Shown piece by piece: positions 1 to 10,227 of a stretch of 64,000 nucleotides of DNA. The position numbers and the translations under genes are program-made. The notes under the pieces are model-generated. The model made no database searches and was not told the DNA's origin. It worked only from the letters and a program-made list of their open reading frames with translations. The DNA comes from Capsicum annuum (lineage: Eukaryota; Streptophyta; Magnoliopsida; Solanales; Solanaceae), in the NCBI RefSeq assembly GCF_002878395.1, contig NC_061115.1, forward strand, positions 97,431,373-97,495,372, read 5' to 3'. Each line of letters starts with the position of its first letter. The stretch's first letter is position 1.

Positions 1-960
1 AATGAATCCTCCTACCTTCCTCGGGTCTAAGGTAGATGAAGACCCTCAGGAATTCTTAGATCAAATTCAGAAAGTGATAGATCCATGAGGATGACTACTG
101 TCGAGAGTGATGAGCTAGCTGCATACTAGTTGCACGATGTGGGTCATGCTAGGTTCAAATAGTAGAAGTCCGAAAGATCAGATAATGCAGGTCTTATAGA
201 GTGGGAGGAGTTTGTCACTGTATTCTTAGCCAAATTCTTTCCCAAAACGCTTAGAGAAGTCTAGGTGCTAGAGTTCATCAACCTCAGGCTGGGAAATATG
301 ACAGTGAAAGATTATTCTTTTAAGTTTACTCAATTGGCCAGGTATACCCCTCATGTGGTTACAGACAGTAGATCCAAGATGAGTAGGTTTGTTTCAGGGG
401 TGAACGCCAGCATGGTTAATGAGTGTAGATCTACCATGATGAATAGTGACATGACCTTAGATAGACTTATTACCCATGCTCAGCAGATAGAAGAGCAGAA
501 AATTAAGTAGAAGGAAAAGCAGAATAAGAGCGAAGACAGGTAGTTTCAACTTTGCTCAGCCTAAGTCAGAAGGAGGAAATCGTTCCTAGTTTCATTCTAA
601 GTCATCAGTTCCAGCTACCTCTATAGCCAGTGCTTCAGTTCCTAAGTGCAGAGAAGGTAACAAAGATAGAGCGCTAGGATCTAAGACCCAAGGCAGTGTT
701 ATCAGTGCTCGCACCTATCCTCTTTGCCAGACTTACAGTAAGCACCATCAGGGTATATATAGAGTAGGTAGTGGCATTTGTTTTAGTTTTGGCAAGCCAA
801 GCCATAGAGTTAGAGACTGTCTATAGCCAGGTCCATAGGGTCAACAGAATCGCTCTTCAGCTCAATCCGATCTCCTAAATCAGCAGGGTGCCACTTCTAG
901 TGCTACTAGCGGGCAACACCCAAATCGTCTCTATACTCTTTAGACTCGACACGATCAGGA
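1..960 (+). pseudogene. gag: R1 gag remnant (capsid and nucleocapsid)
   Basis: Gag would form the virus-like particle and bind element RNA. The capsid part reads in broken frames from base 1; the longest open piece is 265-510 (81 codons), containing the family's YSFKFTQLARY and HAQQIEE stretches. The nucleocapsid zinc knuckle is at 779-820. There the pattern CX2CX4HX4C is damaged: the second Cys has become Phe (CFSFGK). In-frame stops include TAG at 127-129 where related copies suggest Gln. The start codon is outside the window. The fragment is certainly gag-derived and non-functional. Confidence 0.85.
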
Positions 961-1475
961 AAGTTCTGCCGATATAGTTACTGGTACTTTATAGATCTTT
1001 TATGTTCATGTTTATGCTTTGCTAGATCTAGGAGCTTCCTTGTCTTTTGTTACTCCTTATATAGCAGTTGATTATAGAATCAGTCCTGATATTCTAGTAG
1101 AGCCCTTTTTAGTAACTACCCCAATTGGTAAAACCATCATAGCTCAGCGGGTATACAGGAACTTCCCATTTATGATATTTTAGAAAGTCACATCAATAGA
1201 TTTAGTCGAGTTAGAGATGACTAATATTGGTGTCATTTTTCGGCATGGATTGGCTTCATTCCTGCTATGCCACAGTCGACTACAAAAATAGAATAGTTCT
1301 GTTTTAGTTTCCAAATGAACCCGTCCTAGAGTGGAAGGGTAGCGTATCTGCTTTTAGTGGTCATCTTGTTTCCTACCTTCGGGAAAGGAAATTAATATCT
1401 AAGGGATGTTTTTATCAGCTAGTTCATGTTAGAGATTCTAGTTTTGAGGCTCCCAGTCTCGAATAAGTCCTAGTA
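961..1475 (+). pseudogene. R1 aspartic protease remnant
   Basis: The protease would cut the Gag-Pol polyprotein. The active-site region reads LLDLGAS with the catalytic Asp codon at 1025-1027; related elements have a Pro or Ser after the Asp, and here it is Leu. About 70 codons downstream comes GMDWLHS (near 1245), a strong marker for this region. The two parts are in different frames and several stops interrupt them. It joins RT without a clear border, so the end given is approximate. Confidence 0.8.
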
Positions 1476-2400
1476 GTGAATGAATATTCAGATGTCTTTT
1501 TCGAAGATCTTTCAGGAATTCCTTTTGAAAAGGAAATAGACTTCGGTACTAATTTTCTTTCATACACTCGGCCTATATCTATTCTGCCATACAGAATGGC
1601 ACCAGCAGAACTCAGAGAACTGAAAGAACAGTTGAAGGATCTCTTAGATAAGGGATTTATCAGACCCAATATTTCCCCGTGGGGTACACCAGTCTTATTC
1701 ATGCATAAGAAATATGGTTCTCTCAGAATGTGTATATATTACCGTCCACACAATAAAGTCACAGTCAAGAACAAGTATCCTCTTCCCAGAATCGATGACA
1801 TATTTGACCAACTTCAGGGTGCCAGTTATTTCTCTAAGATAGACCTCAAATTCGGCTATCATCACCTTAGAGTTAGAGAATGTGACATCCCAAAGATAGC
1901 TTTCCGTACGTGGTATGGTCACTTCAAATTTATAGTCATGTCATTTGGTCTTGCCAATGCCACAACCGCTTTCATGGACTTGATGAATCTTGTGTTCAAG
2001 CAGTACTTGGACATGTTAGTCATAGTCTTCATAGATGATATTTTGGTCTATTCCCGCACTCAGCGAGATCATGTATACCATCTCATGATAGTACTTCACC
2101 CTCTCAGAAATTATCAGTTATTTGCCAAATTTAGTGAGTGCAAATTTTAGCTAAGGTCAGTAGCATTCCCTGGTTATATTATTTCTTGTGATAGAATTAG
2201 AGTAGATCCTAAAAAAACTGAAGTAGTAAGAAACTGGCCTCGCCCTATTTCTCCATCAGATATCAGAAGTTTCTTGGGTTTCGCTGGCTATTAAAGATGG
2301 TTTGTTGAAGGATTTTCATCCATTGCATCTCCTATATCCCGATTGAATCAGAAAAAAGTCAAATTCTAGTGGACAGATTCATTCAAGAAAAGTTTTCAGG
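1476..2400 (+). pseudogene. R1 reverse transcriptase remnant
   Basis: RT copies element RNA into DNA. The 224-codon open stretch 1476-2150 is the longest RT piece in the window. It contains [35 protein letters not shown] and the catalytic FIDDIL (Asp codons 2034-2039), so the active-site aspartates are intact. It ends at TAG 2148-2150, where the next residue in sister copies is Trp. The thumb/connection region follows in broken form (SDIRSFLGFAGY near 2260-2290, then a stop). A further TAG at 2367-2369 replaces a Gln seen in related copies. It would be dead without suppression of several stops. Confidence 0.9.
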
Positions 2401-2402
2401 AA

Positions 2403-2900
2403 TTGAAGACTCGACTCACCTCAGCTCCAGTTTTAGCTCTTCCAGATGGTTCAGAGAGTTTTGTAGTTTATTGTGATGCATCTAAAGTAGGTTTGGGTTG
2501 TGTCCTCATTCAGCATAGTAAGGTCCTAGCCTACGCCTCAAGACAGCTTAAACCCCATGAGAGGAATTATCCTAATCATGACTTTGAGTTAGCAGTCGTA
2601 GTATTTGCCTTAAATATTTGGAGGCATTATCTCTACGAATTTCATGTAGATTCTTCACAGATCATAAAAGCCTTCAGTATGTCTTTTGTCAAATAGATCT
2701 CAATATTCATCACAAAAGTGGTTAGAGCTCTTAAAATATTATGACATGAGTTTCCTCTATCATCCGAGCAAGGCTAACATAGTGGCCGATGCTCTAAGTA
2801 GACTGTCCATGGGTAGTACTTCTCATGTTGATGATAGTAAGAAAAAGTTAGCTCTAGAAGTACACCAGCTTGCTAGCCTAGGCATTTTCTAAGGTGAGTC
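2403..2900 (+). pseudogene. R1 RNase H remnant
   Basis: RNase H removes the RNA strand during reverse transcription. Open stretches 2403-2696 and 2686-2892 overlap in different frames and together show the expected order: [16 protein letters not shown] (first catalytic Asp in YCDAS), [26 protein letters not shown] (catalytic Glu), then YHPSKANIVADALSR (last Asp). A frameshift near 2690 and a TAG there break the domain. The C-terminal tail runs to about 2892. Confidence 0.88.
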
Positions 2901-3725
2901 TTTAGAGGGCGGTGTATGTGTTCAGAGTAATTCAGAATCATCTCTAGTTTCTGAGGTGAAAGAAAAGCAAAATAAGGATCCTAGCCTTGTCAAGCTAAAA
3001 GAGTCAGTTCAGAATCAGAAAATAGAGGTTTTCTCCCAAAGGGGATATGGTGTTCTTCGTTGTCAGGGTCATCTCTGTGTTCCAGACATAGATGAAATAA
3101 GGTAGTGAATTCTTTCAGAAGCACATGGTCCGTGTTACTCTATTGATCCAGGGGCCACTAAGATTTACCGTTATTTGTGCCTTTTTAGTGATACGGGATG
3201 AAAAGAGATGTTACAAAATTTATGGCTAAGTTCTCTACATGTCAGTAGATTAAGATAGAGCATCAGAAGCCTAATGGTCCTATGCAGAAGTTCAGTATTC
3301 ATACTTGAAAGTAGGAAGTTGTAAACATGGACTTCGTGATGGGTTTACCTTAAACTCGTTGTTAGCATTATTCAGTCTGGGTCATTATATATAGAATGAA
3401 AAACTCATCTCTTTTCCTTTTGGTTCATACCTCTTATTCAGCCGAGGATTATGCCAAACTCTACATCAAGGAGTTGGTCAGATTGCATGGTGTTCTATTG
3501 TCTATTATCTCAGATAGAGGTACCCAGTTCACCTCTCATTTTTTGGAAAGAATTCCAAAAGGGTCTTAGTACCCAAATTTATCTCAGTGCAACCTTTCAT
3601 TCTTAGATAGATGGTCAAGCAGAGATATGCTAAGGGTATGTGTAATTGATTTCAAGGGAAGTTGGGATGACCACTTGCCTTTGATTGCGTTTGCATACAA
3701 CAACAACTATCATTCCAGTGTTTAG
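2901..3725 (+). pseudogene. R1 integrase remnant (zinc finger and catalytic core)
   Basis: Integrase inserts the cDNA copy. The N-terminal HHCC region is heavily damaged (3115-3250). All three catalytic acidic residues can still be found: Asp in NMDFVMG near 3327, Asp in SDRGTQF near 3510, and Glu in GQAE near 3620. Right after GQAE about 20 bases are missing compared with R8, which shifts the frame. Many stops interrupt the core. The fragment is clearly integrase but not functional. Confidence 0.85.
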
Positions 3726-4348
3726 ATGGATCCATTTAACGCTCTCTATGGTAGGAAATGTAGATCTATGATTGGTTGGTTAGAAGTTAGTGAGGCCTCA
3801 GTCATAGAGACTGACTTGGTATTCGACACCTTAGAGAAAGTTCAGTTAATTAGAGAAAAACTTCAGGTTTCTCAGAGCCGACAGAAGTCTTATGTAGCTA
3901 TTCATAGAAAGGATCTAGAGTTTGAGATTGGTGACTATGTATACCTCAAGATCTCTCCTATGCAGGGAGTAAAGAGATTCGGCAAGAAGGAAAAGCTCAC
4001 TCATTTCGGCAAGGTAGCTTATAAGCTCGAATTACCTTCAGATCTAGCCTCACTTCATCCAGTCTTTCATGTCTCTTTACTCAAGAAGTTCATAGGTGGC
4101 TCATTGTCGTAGTCCCTATTTATAGAATCGATGTTCAGAACAACCTCTCGTATGAAGAGATTCCAGTTGAAATCCTAGACTATCATACTCGTAGATTGAG
4201 GAACAAAGAAGTCCCTCTAGTTAAAGTTCTTTGGCGAAATCAGTCCGTCGATGGAGCTACTTGGGAAGCAGAAGTAGATATGCATACCAAGTATCCTCAC
4301 CTCTTCTCGTCCAAATTAGATCAAGCTCAAGGTAACAGTTCTCCTTAA
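3726..4348 (+). pseudogene. R1 integrase C-terminus with chromodomain-like tail
   Basis: The 128-codon open stretch 3726-4112 covers the post-core region (SQSRQKSY, LEFEIGDYVYLK, HPVFHVSLLKK). Compared with unit B of R5, the stretch carrying SPRYVGPF is missing, so the GPY/F motif is deleted and GKVAYKLE follows KKEKL almost directly. After a stop near 4112 the tail continues in another frame with VLWRNQSVDGATWEAE and ends at TAA 4346-4348. Chromovirus tails of this type are thought to steer insertion to heterochromatin. Confidence 0.85.
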
Positions 4349-4726
4349 GCTTAATCAGTTTCATGATTAGTGTGCATTACTAACTTAGTATTCAGTCCCA
4401 TGCTCATATTCCCCTGATAATCTTGGTATAAAGTACTACCGCATATTCAGTCATACATTCATTTATCAGATTAGTTATATAGTTATACATCAGACATGCA
4501 TTCTCATTATGAGAAAACTTAGTTCGTCAGAACTTTCAGTTACGCATACATCAGATATGCATTTTGAGTATATTATGTTCAGCTTGTCAGTCACATCCAT
4601 CATGAGATCACGTTCCAGTTATTCATGTTCAATTCATGTTCAATTTATTGTTTCCCCTCTCAGTCAATCTCATTCGAGGATGAATAATACCCGTGCTTTT
4701 TCTTAGCTTGAAAATCCTCTCAAGGA
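4349..4726 (+). other. R1 untranslated region between pol and 3' LTR
   Basis: The stretch is rich in CAG/TCAGT words and has no coding signal. Near 4669-4686 it contains CTCATTCGAGGATGAAT, which in R8 lies just before the polypurine tract. In R1 the purine tract itself is not recognisable, so the LTR start is uncertain by some tens of bases. Confidence 0.6.
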
Positions 4727-4962
4727 TGTTAGAAATTACTTTGAAATAAGAATTCATTCTTATAAATGTGGTATTTCCATAATTTTCACTTCCTATCTCG
4801 TGCGAAATTGAATATGATTTCCATCGATATATAATTCCCCAAATTCAACACCAGGCGAAGATTAGAGCCTTTCTAGTGAGACAGTGTTTGACCTGTGCAT
4901 CAGCGCGTCGCGGAGAAAGCTAAAATGGCAATTGTCAAATTCCAGTGTTGTTCTATGATACT

Positions 4963-4975
4963 GGTGCATTGCACC
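4963..4975. promoter_or_regulatory. R1 U3 palindrome
   Basis: GGTGCATTGCACC is a perfect dyad around one central base. The identical 13-mer occurs in R3 at 15065-15077, about the same distance upstream of a TATA box. Similar CG-containing words (GCATCGCGCC) follow near 5020 and 5084. A regulatory role is inference. Confidence 0.5.
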
Positions 4976-5160
4976 AAACTTATAGGACATAGACAAGGTG
5001 GAAGTGAGATAGCTCGGCATCGCGCCACTGTTCAGTTTTCCAATTGTCAATTTCCAGTGACATGGTACGATAGGCCGCATCGCGCCAAGGGCTGAATTCG
5101 AAAAATTTTACTGAAAACTAAATTACGTGTCCAGGTTTAAAAGGGTCAATTTACCCTCCC

Positions 5161-5167
5161 TATATAA
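5161..5167 (+). promoter_or_regulatory. R1 LTR TATA box
   Basis: TATATAA lies 70-260 bases downstream of the U3 dyads and is followed by a CT/CA-rich leader with TAGGGTTTTC. This matches the promoter layout of plant LTRs. No transcript evidence is available here. Confidence 0.6.
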
Positions 5168-6074
5168 GCTTCCAAACACTGGATTTAATCCTTATTCATC
5201 CAAAATATTGATGTTTTTCTCAAATACTCTCAAAAACTCACGCTAGGGTTTTCATAGATTGTCCAATTTCAAGAAGGTTTCACCATCAATCATCACAAAA
5301 TCATGAACTAAGGTATGCATAGTGTTCATTCTTGGTCTCCCTTAATCTATGAATTCCAAGAATCCCTTTTCAACTACAAGTTATGGATTTTCTTCATTTG
5401 TTCATGCTTTGTATGGTCTCTTTCATGATTGATAAATAAGGAATTGATTTCTTTTCCAAGATTTGATGATAAATTTCATGTGGGTTGATTAATATAGATA
5501 AATATTTATGAAATCTCATGACTAAAACCTTGTATGATGGAATTGGAATTGAAGCATGATGTTTAGTTGTTGTATAATGTGCTTTACATGTACTATGCCT
5601 ACAATATGTTTGATTAAGTGCCTAGATGAAGGAAAATTGTCTAACTAGCATGATATCATGAAAATCCCTATAAATGTACAAGCTTAATCCTATTAGACGT
5701 TGGATGAAATGCTTCAATAAACGTATTGTGGTGATTATCATGTGTTCAAGAATATCAAGTTATGTCAGTTTCCTTCTATCGAGTCCTGGGGGTACTTGTA
5801 CCCAAAATATTAGCTGTATGCCTAGATCCATGTCATGTTATCACGATAATCTAAGTCAAGCTATGAACTCTTAGACTTCAGATAGTCTTATGACTCAGGA
5901 AAAATCTCCATGATCTCATGACTCAGTCAGTTGTCACATATCAGTAGTATTCCGTCAGCTACGAAAATTCAGTAACTCAGTCCATACTCAGTTCAATTTA
6001 GTAAATAATGTTCAGTGTCCATTCAGATGGGAGTAGGAATTAGCACCGAGTGAACCCTAGGATGGGGACTCACC

Positions 6075-6240
6075 TGTTATACGAGGGTGTGATTCCTAGA
6101 AGCAATCCTTGCATTCCAGAAATATGTAGCCAGCATAGGTTAAGACATCATAGCCTACTATATGAGGGTAGATGAGGTGTCTTAACTTGTTATATGAGGG
6201 TTTCTACCTTTCTCACTAGAGTTACATATTATATGAGGGT
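6075..6240 (+). repeat. Four short repeats of a TATATGAGGGT motif in R1 LTR
   Basis: Copies begin near 6075, 6157, 6187 and 6226 (TGTTATACGAGGGT and close variants). R3 has the equivalent motif as AGTTTAGGGT three times (16261-16385) and R7 has AGCTTAGGGT variants (47840-47970). The block is therefore an old, shared feature of these LTRs. Confidence 0.6.
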
Positions 6241-6383
6241 TACTCACATGTTGTCCTTACCAGCAGCGTGGTATTGAAACCCTTCCAATCAGGACATAGA
6301 TTGGACTGAAGCTCAGCTATCATAGCACCTTTGGGGCATGTCGGTTAAAGACTACTTCCCACAGTTTCATGTTACAGAATCAG

Positions 6384-6522
6384 GACTGTTAGATACAGTC
6401 AATCAATCTCCATAATATAATTCAGATTGTTCTTCAGAATTTAGGACTGTCAGATACAGTCAACTCAGATACAGTACGAAACTCAGATAGCTCCATCAGA
6501 TTCTCGACTGCCAACTACAGTC
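6384..6522. promoter_or_regulatory. GACTGT-N5-ACAGTC dyads in R1 LTR
   Basis: Perfect 6-bp inverted repeats with 5-base spacers occur at 6384-6400 and 6445-6461. A weaker 5-bp version is at 6506-6522. The same dyad is in the R8 5' LTR at 52263-52279 and a variant is in its 3' LTR. It could be a protein-binding site or an RNA hairpin. Confidence 0.5.
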
Positions 6523-7264
6523 ACCCACATTATCAGTTATACTCAGATATAGTCACCCATGTTATCAGCATTATTCAGATACAGTCCTTCATGTTATCTA
6601 TCATATCAGTTACTAGCATAGCCCATTATCAGTATACAGACTCAAAAATCATGAAATCACATTTTCAGTTATAGTTACATATTTATGCATGTTTTCTCAT
6701 GTTTATGTTAGATAGTCAGTTAGCATTATTAATGCATGTGAACCATTGCATATAGCCTACCACACATATATACTCGGTACATATGTACTGACGCATTCGC
6801 GCTATGGTGCTTTCTTGTTATGTAACACCATAGGTTCAGAGACACTAGTTCCAGATTAGCAGTAGATTCCAGTTTCAGCAGTCAGAGTAGAAGTGAGTCC
6901 TCATCCTTCGAGGACATAATGATTTTCTAGTATGTCATTGATTATCCTATTAGTTGGAGTTAATTGGGGACATGTCCCATCAAATCCTTATTCAGATTCT
7001 TCAGACAGTAGAGGCTTTTAGACTAGATACAGACTATCATATTTTAGACTTTAGTTTTGTTTTGGGTATTCTATTACCTCACACAGATGTTACGTTATTT
7101 AGTTATGCTCATGATCGAACTTTATGGCCTTTCAGTGTATATTTTTGCATTATTATGTTATCTTATGCAGTATACAGGTACAGATATCAGTCATGGGTTA
7201 GCTTGTGGTCCTTCAGGGTTTTGAGCACCTGTAGCATTCCGATTCAGTAAATCAGGTTGTTACA

Positions 7265-7617
7265 ATGACTGAATATGCAACGGTAATGGATACAAAGTTT
7301 GTAATTATTACTGAACATGGAACTAAGCAAGGTTAAGGAAGACACTTACCTTAATCTGAGAATATTGGAAAACCTGAGATCATTTACTAAACATGATGAA
7401 TGGGAACGTAAGAACATAATTGTGTTTGAAACATGATACATGAACTGAATATCATGAATTGGTCTAATTCCTTGGATACATGCCATGACTTGGGAATGGT
7501 CATACGACTGAGATTGGAATGAGAGAGTCGACTTATGAGTACCTACTACTTCAAACTGGATCTTGCTACGGGAAGAGAAAATAGGAGATTTAGGACATAA
7601 ATGTTTAGGGGATTATA
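7265..7617 (-). repeat. R2 3' LTR remnant
   Basis: On the minus strand the sequence TATAATCCCC begins about 7 bases after the polypurine-like tract, where a TGTAATACCCC-type LTR start is expected. Only about 350 bases are present before the end of R1. The assignment rests on position and the short start motif. Confidence 0.5.
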
Positions 7618-7623
7618 GTGTAT

Positions 7624-7654
7624 CTCTCCCTTGGGACATTATGTCCCCCAAAGG
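7624..7654 (-). other. R2 polypurine tract region
   Basis: On the minus strand this reads GGGGGACATAATGTCCCAAG followed by GGAGAGATA. It matches the pre-LTR block of R5 unit B (33841-33875: GAGGACGAATGTTCCCAAGG, then GGGAGATA). It would prime plus-strand DNA synthesis. Confidence 0.65.
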
Positions 7655-9878
7655 ATGTTGACTTAGCTGAGATACCGAGGAAAGGCTGAGATGATGCATT
7701 GGGCACCTATGAACTGAATCGTGACTGAATATTTGTGATTTGAAACTGAGACATGATACATAAACTGGGTTGATCTTGCAACTACCGGGAGGCTCTATTT
7801 TATAATGTTCATATTAAGGAAACTTTGGATAGAACGACTAGATGGAAATATGGGAAACCATACAAACTTTCCCGTATGACTGTTAAACTGAATTGCTAGC
7901 TTTACGAACTAACTCGTGCTGAAAACTTACACTCTACTAGAGAATTTCTTTAACACTCTTTCTATAAAGTTCTAATGACTTTAAGGAGTAAGGAAATCTT
8001 AGTATGGTCTGAATAGGACATCAGAAAGAGAAATCACCACGTGGATATAATTCTGTAATATGGAGCAAGGCCTATGGAACATCATCTAAGATAGAGTTAC
8101 TAAGCCTTATGCACTGCAACTACAAACTTACAATCTTAGCCACATCTCTTAACTATTCCCTCAACTATGCTTTCTGCTTCAGCACCGCACTTCACTTGAG
8201 GCTACTAAAAATATTCATATGGGCACTGATAATTCTACCTACTGAGGTCTGAGCTGGACTAAATTCTACCATTATATTCAGGCCAACTTGAATATACAAA
8301 TTGTACATATCACACTGTACACTAGTCTGAATCCTGAATTCAATACACCATACATTTTTCACAACTTCTCTTCTCATGAATAATTATTATTACCTTTTCA
8401 ACAATTACATTGAAATTCTTACCATCCATCCACTATGCATAATACGTTTATCCAGTTACACACCCACATGGCATTCAAGCCTATCTTCATAACTACATAT
8501 GAACCTCTAAACAACCACCCATCAAAGTATTTTTCTCATAATCTATAATACCTCTATCAATAAAACTCTCAGGCGCTGCCCCCAAGATATTACACATAAA
8601 TTTTTCGACTAACCATGACATGTATCCAAAACTTAGCCTTAATTTCACTTCACACTTACATCCTTAGCTAAAATGATCAACTTCACACTTACATCCTTAG
8701 CTAAAATGATCATACAACCATCTTTCATCAACAAAAAATATTATTCTCTTCCATTTATGCAATTTCTTATTACTACTATCACTTCATAAGGATAGGTCAC
8801 TAAAGGGCTAAAGATGAGGACCTGAAGTATGATGGAATGACTTTGACACTTAACTGAGGTCTGCGAAATAAGGTATCCATGACATGAATTTATCTAAAAG
8901 GTCTAAACTGAGGACATTCATGACCTAAGAACTGAATTTCATTGATCAATGAGAGTGTAACTTGAGTACTGGAATTGAACATACTATAAAGCATGAGTCC
9001 ATGAGTCATTAGTTGCATCACCTGACTTTAGAGTTTCTAATTTTGTAAAGCATAATTTGTAATGCTAAGCGGACTGGAACACCTCATACTAGAAACTGGG
9101 AGAGTACCTTTTTTTTGTAAGGTACATGAACATAAGCTATGATTATAGAGCTAATATGTAAGGCATGAGTAGATATCGTGATAACTGAAGTATGGAACTT
9201 TGCACTGGTATGAGAATAGGTTAGGAATCATCCTTCCTTACTACTGTTCGACATCACACTAGCTTTACGACTAGAATCTGAGAGTCTGACTTGGTTATTT
9301 GTTATACCATTTCCCCCTTATGTTGAAGTCATCACTCTATGTCTGTGAACCACTTAATCAATAATTCTAAATTGAATTATCACCACTTTGCTCTTGAGTC
9401 TGGGTATAATAATACACATAAACACTATACTTTAAACTGAAATACTATACCTGGTAATGTAAAACCTATTGTAGGTACTTTCTTCTGAGATACAACTCAT
9501 AGCTCTCCATTGCCCCAACAATCATTATGAAACAACTTAAAATTGACTAACTTAAAATTTTTAACTACCCTTTTTATCAGCTCAATCTTCCAAGATTCAA
9601 ACTTAGATTCTAACATATATCCTGGATATACCCAAATCTATAATAACCATACTACTTTCATCATAGCCTACAAATATAATATCCGCAACATATGTTGTGA
9701 ATCAACAAACCATAATTCTTGAATACACTACTTTAAGCCTACTGATTTACCTTTCATCTAACTAGCCCTATGAAATATGTTCTGCTCAAATTCAGATAAT
9801 ACTATCCCAACTCTACTACTATTACTAAACTCCTGGTTCTATGCTTATAATTCTTGATCATGTGATTCCATAGGATTT
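7655..9878 (-). other. Region X of R2 (non-coding internal sequence)
   Basis: This 2.2-kb stretch lies where pol should be. The sense (minus) strand has only short interrupted frames and no recognised domain. Its first kilobase (9878 down to about 8900) aligns by eye with R7 49438-50517 read on the plus strand. Shared landmarks are CTCAAAATCCTA at the start, TCTAAGTTTGAATCTTGGA, a CCCCAA(C/T)A block (on the plus strand here) and CATACTATAAAGCATGA (plus strand here). The rest (8900-7655) has no second copy in this window. Confidence 0.6.
8648..8713. repeat. 33-bp perfect tandem duplication
   Basis: CTTCACACTTACATCCTTAG plus 13 more bases is present twice in a row (8648-8680, 8681-8713), with only the last base different. 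It lies inside region X. The near identity shows a recent local duplication compared with the age of the surrounding element. Confidence 0.9.
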
Positions 9879-10227
9879 TGAGACGGAATCGAAAAATACG
9901 TATGACTCCTAAGCACTGAGATATTTCCCCTTCATTCACTAACTAGTTCATCGGGAAATTGAAACTGAATGACACTATTTCTAAAATCAACTGAAGTAAT
10001 TGAATAGAATACCGTAAGTAGGTAATTTTTGTATACTCGTCTGTATAGGATAGACTTACCTTCTCCCCCCCCCTTCGGGGTAGACACTGAGAAAGTCTCG
10101 ACAACTACATAAAGGTGATAAAAAAGCAAATAGAAGCTTCAGGATCTAACAAGCCATAAATATGTAAATGAAAGGTTGGTAATATACCCATAACCATATC
10201 AGGAGAATTTCCCTAATCCTGCCAGGA
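9879..10227 (-). pseudogene. R2 protease remnant
   Basis: On the minus strand the active-site motif reads LLDPEAS: the Gly after Asp-Pro in related copies is Glu (near 10124-10150). The stretch 10129-9932 has ETFSVSTPKG and then VIQFQFPDELV, but the GMDWLHS segment between them is deleted. A TGA follows where Trp stands in EWKG of other copies. The reading stops at about 9879, where region X begins. A 9-base C run lies at 10065-10073. Confidence 0.75.

Larger units (their letters stand above)
1..7264 (+). mobile_element. R1: Ty3/Gypsy chromovirus, 5' end outside the window
   Basis: The element enters the window inside gag and runs through protease, RT, RNase H and integrase to a 3' LTR ending in TTGTTACA at 7264. 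The order gag-PR-RT-RH-IN is the Ty3/Gypsy order, and the C-terminal LWRN and TWEAE motifs are those of plant chromoviruses, probably the Tekay/Del clade (inference). The protein text is very close to R8 (50523-60676). All frames are broken, so this is a fossil copy. The 5' LTR, primer site and leader lie left of the window and cannot be judged. Confidence 0.9.
4727..7264 (+). repeat. R1 3' LTR
   Basis: The LTR ends in TTGTTACA at 7264. Its left edge is placed at a TGTTAG near 4727, which is the weakest part of the call. It contains in order: U3 dyads (4900-5090), a TATA box (5161-5167), a leader-like transcribed part, four copies of a TATATGAGGGT-type motif (6075-6240), the block GGGGCATGTCGGTTAA shared with R3, and GACTGT-N5-ACAGTC dyads (6384-6522). 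The near-3' block CATGGGTTAGCTTGTGGTC is shared with R3. Confidence 0.82.

Noticed and set aside
1476..2150. R1 RT frame as a domesticated host gene
   Set aside because: It has no own start context, ends at a stop at a conserved Trp, and the thumb continues downstream in frame-broken form, so it is a fossil pol segment.
6954..7250. 98-codon frame rich in hydrophobic residues in the R1 LTR
   Set aside because: It lies wholly in the LTR's 3' part. The corresponding parts of R3 and R8 are not open in the same frame.
8192..8377. 61-codon minus-strand frame in region X
   Set aside because: Short, no recognised motif, and flanked by stops in all frames.
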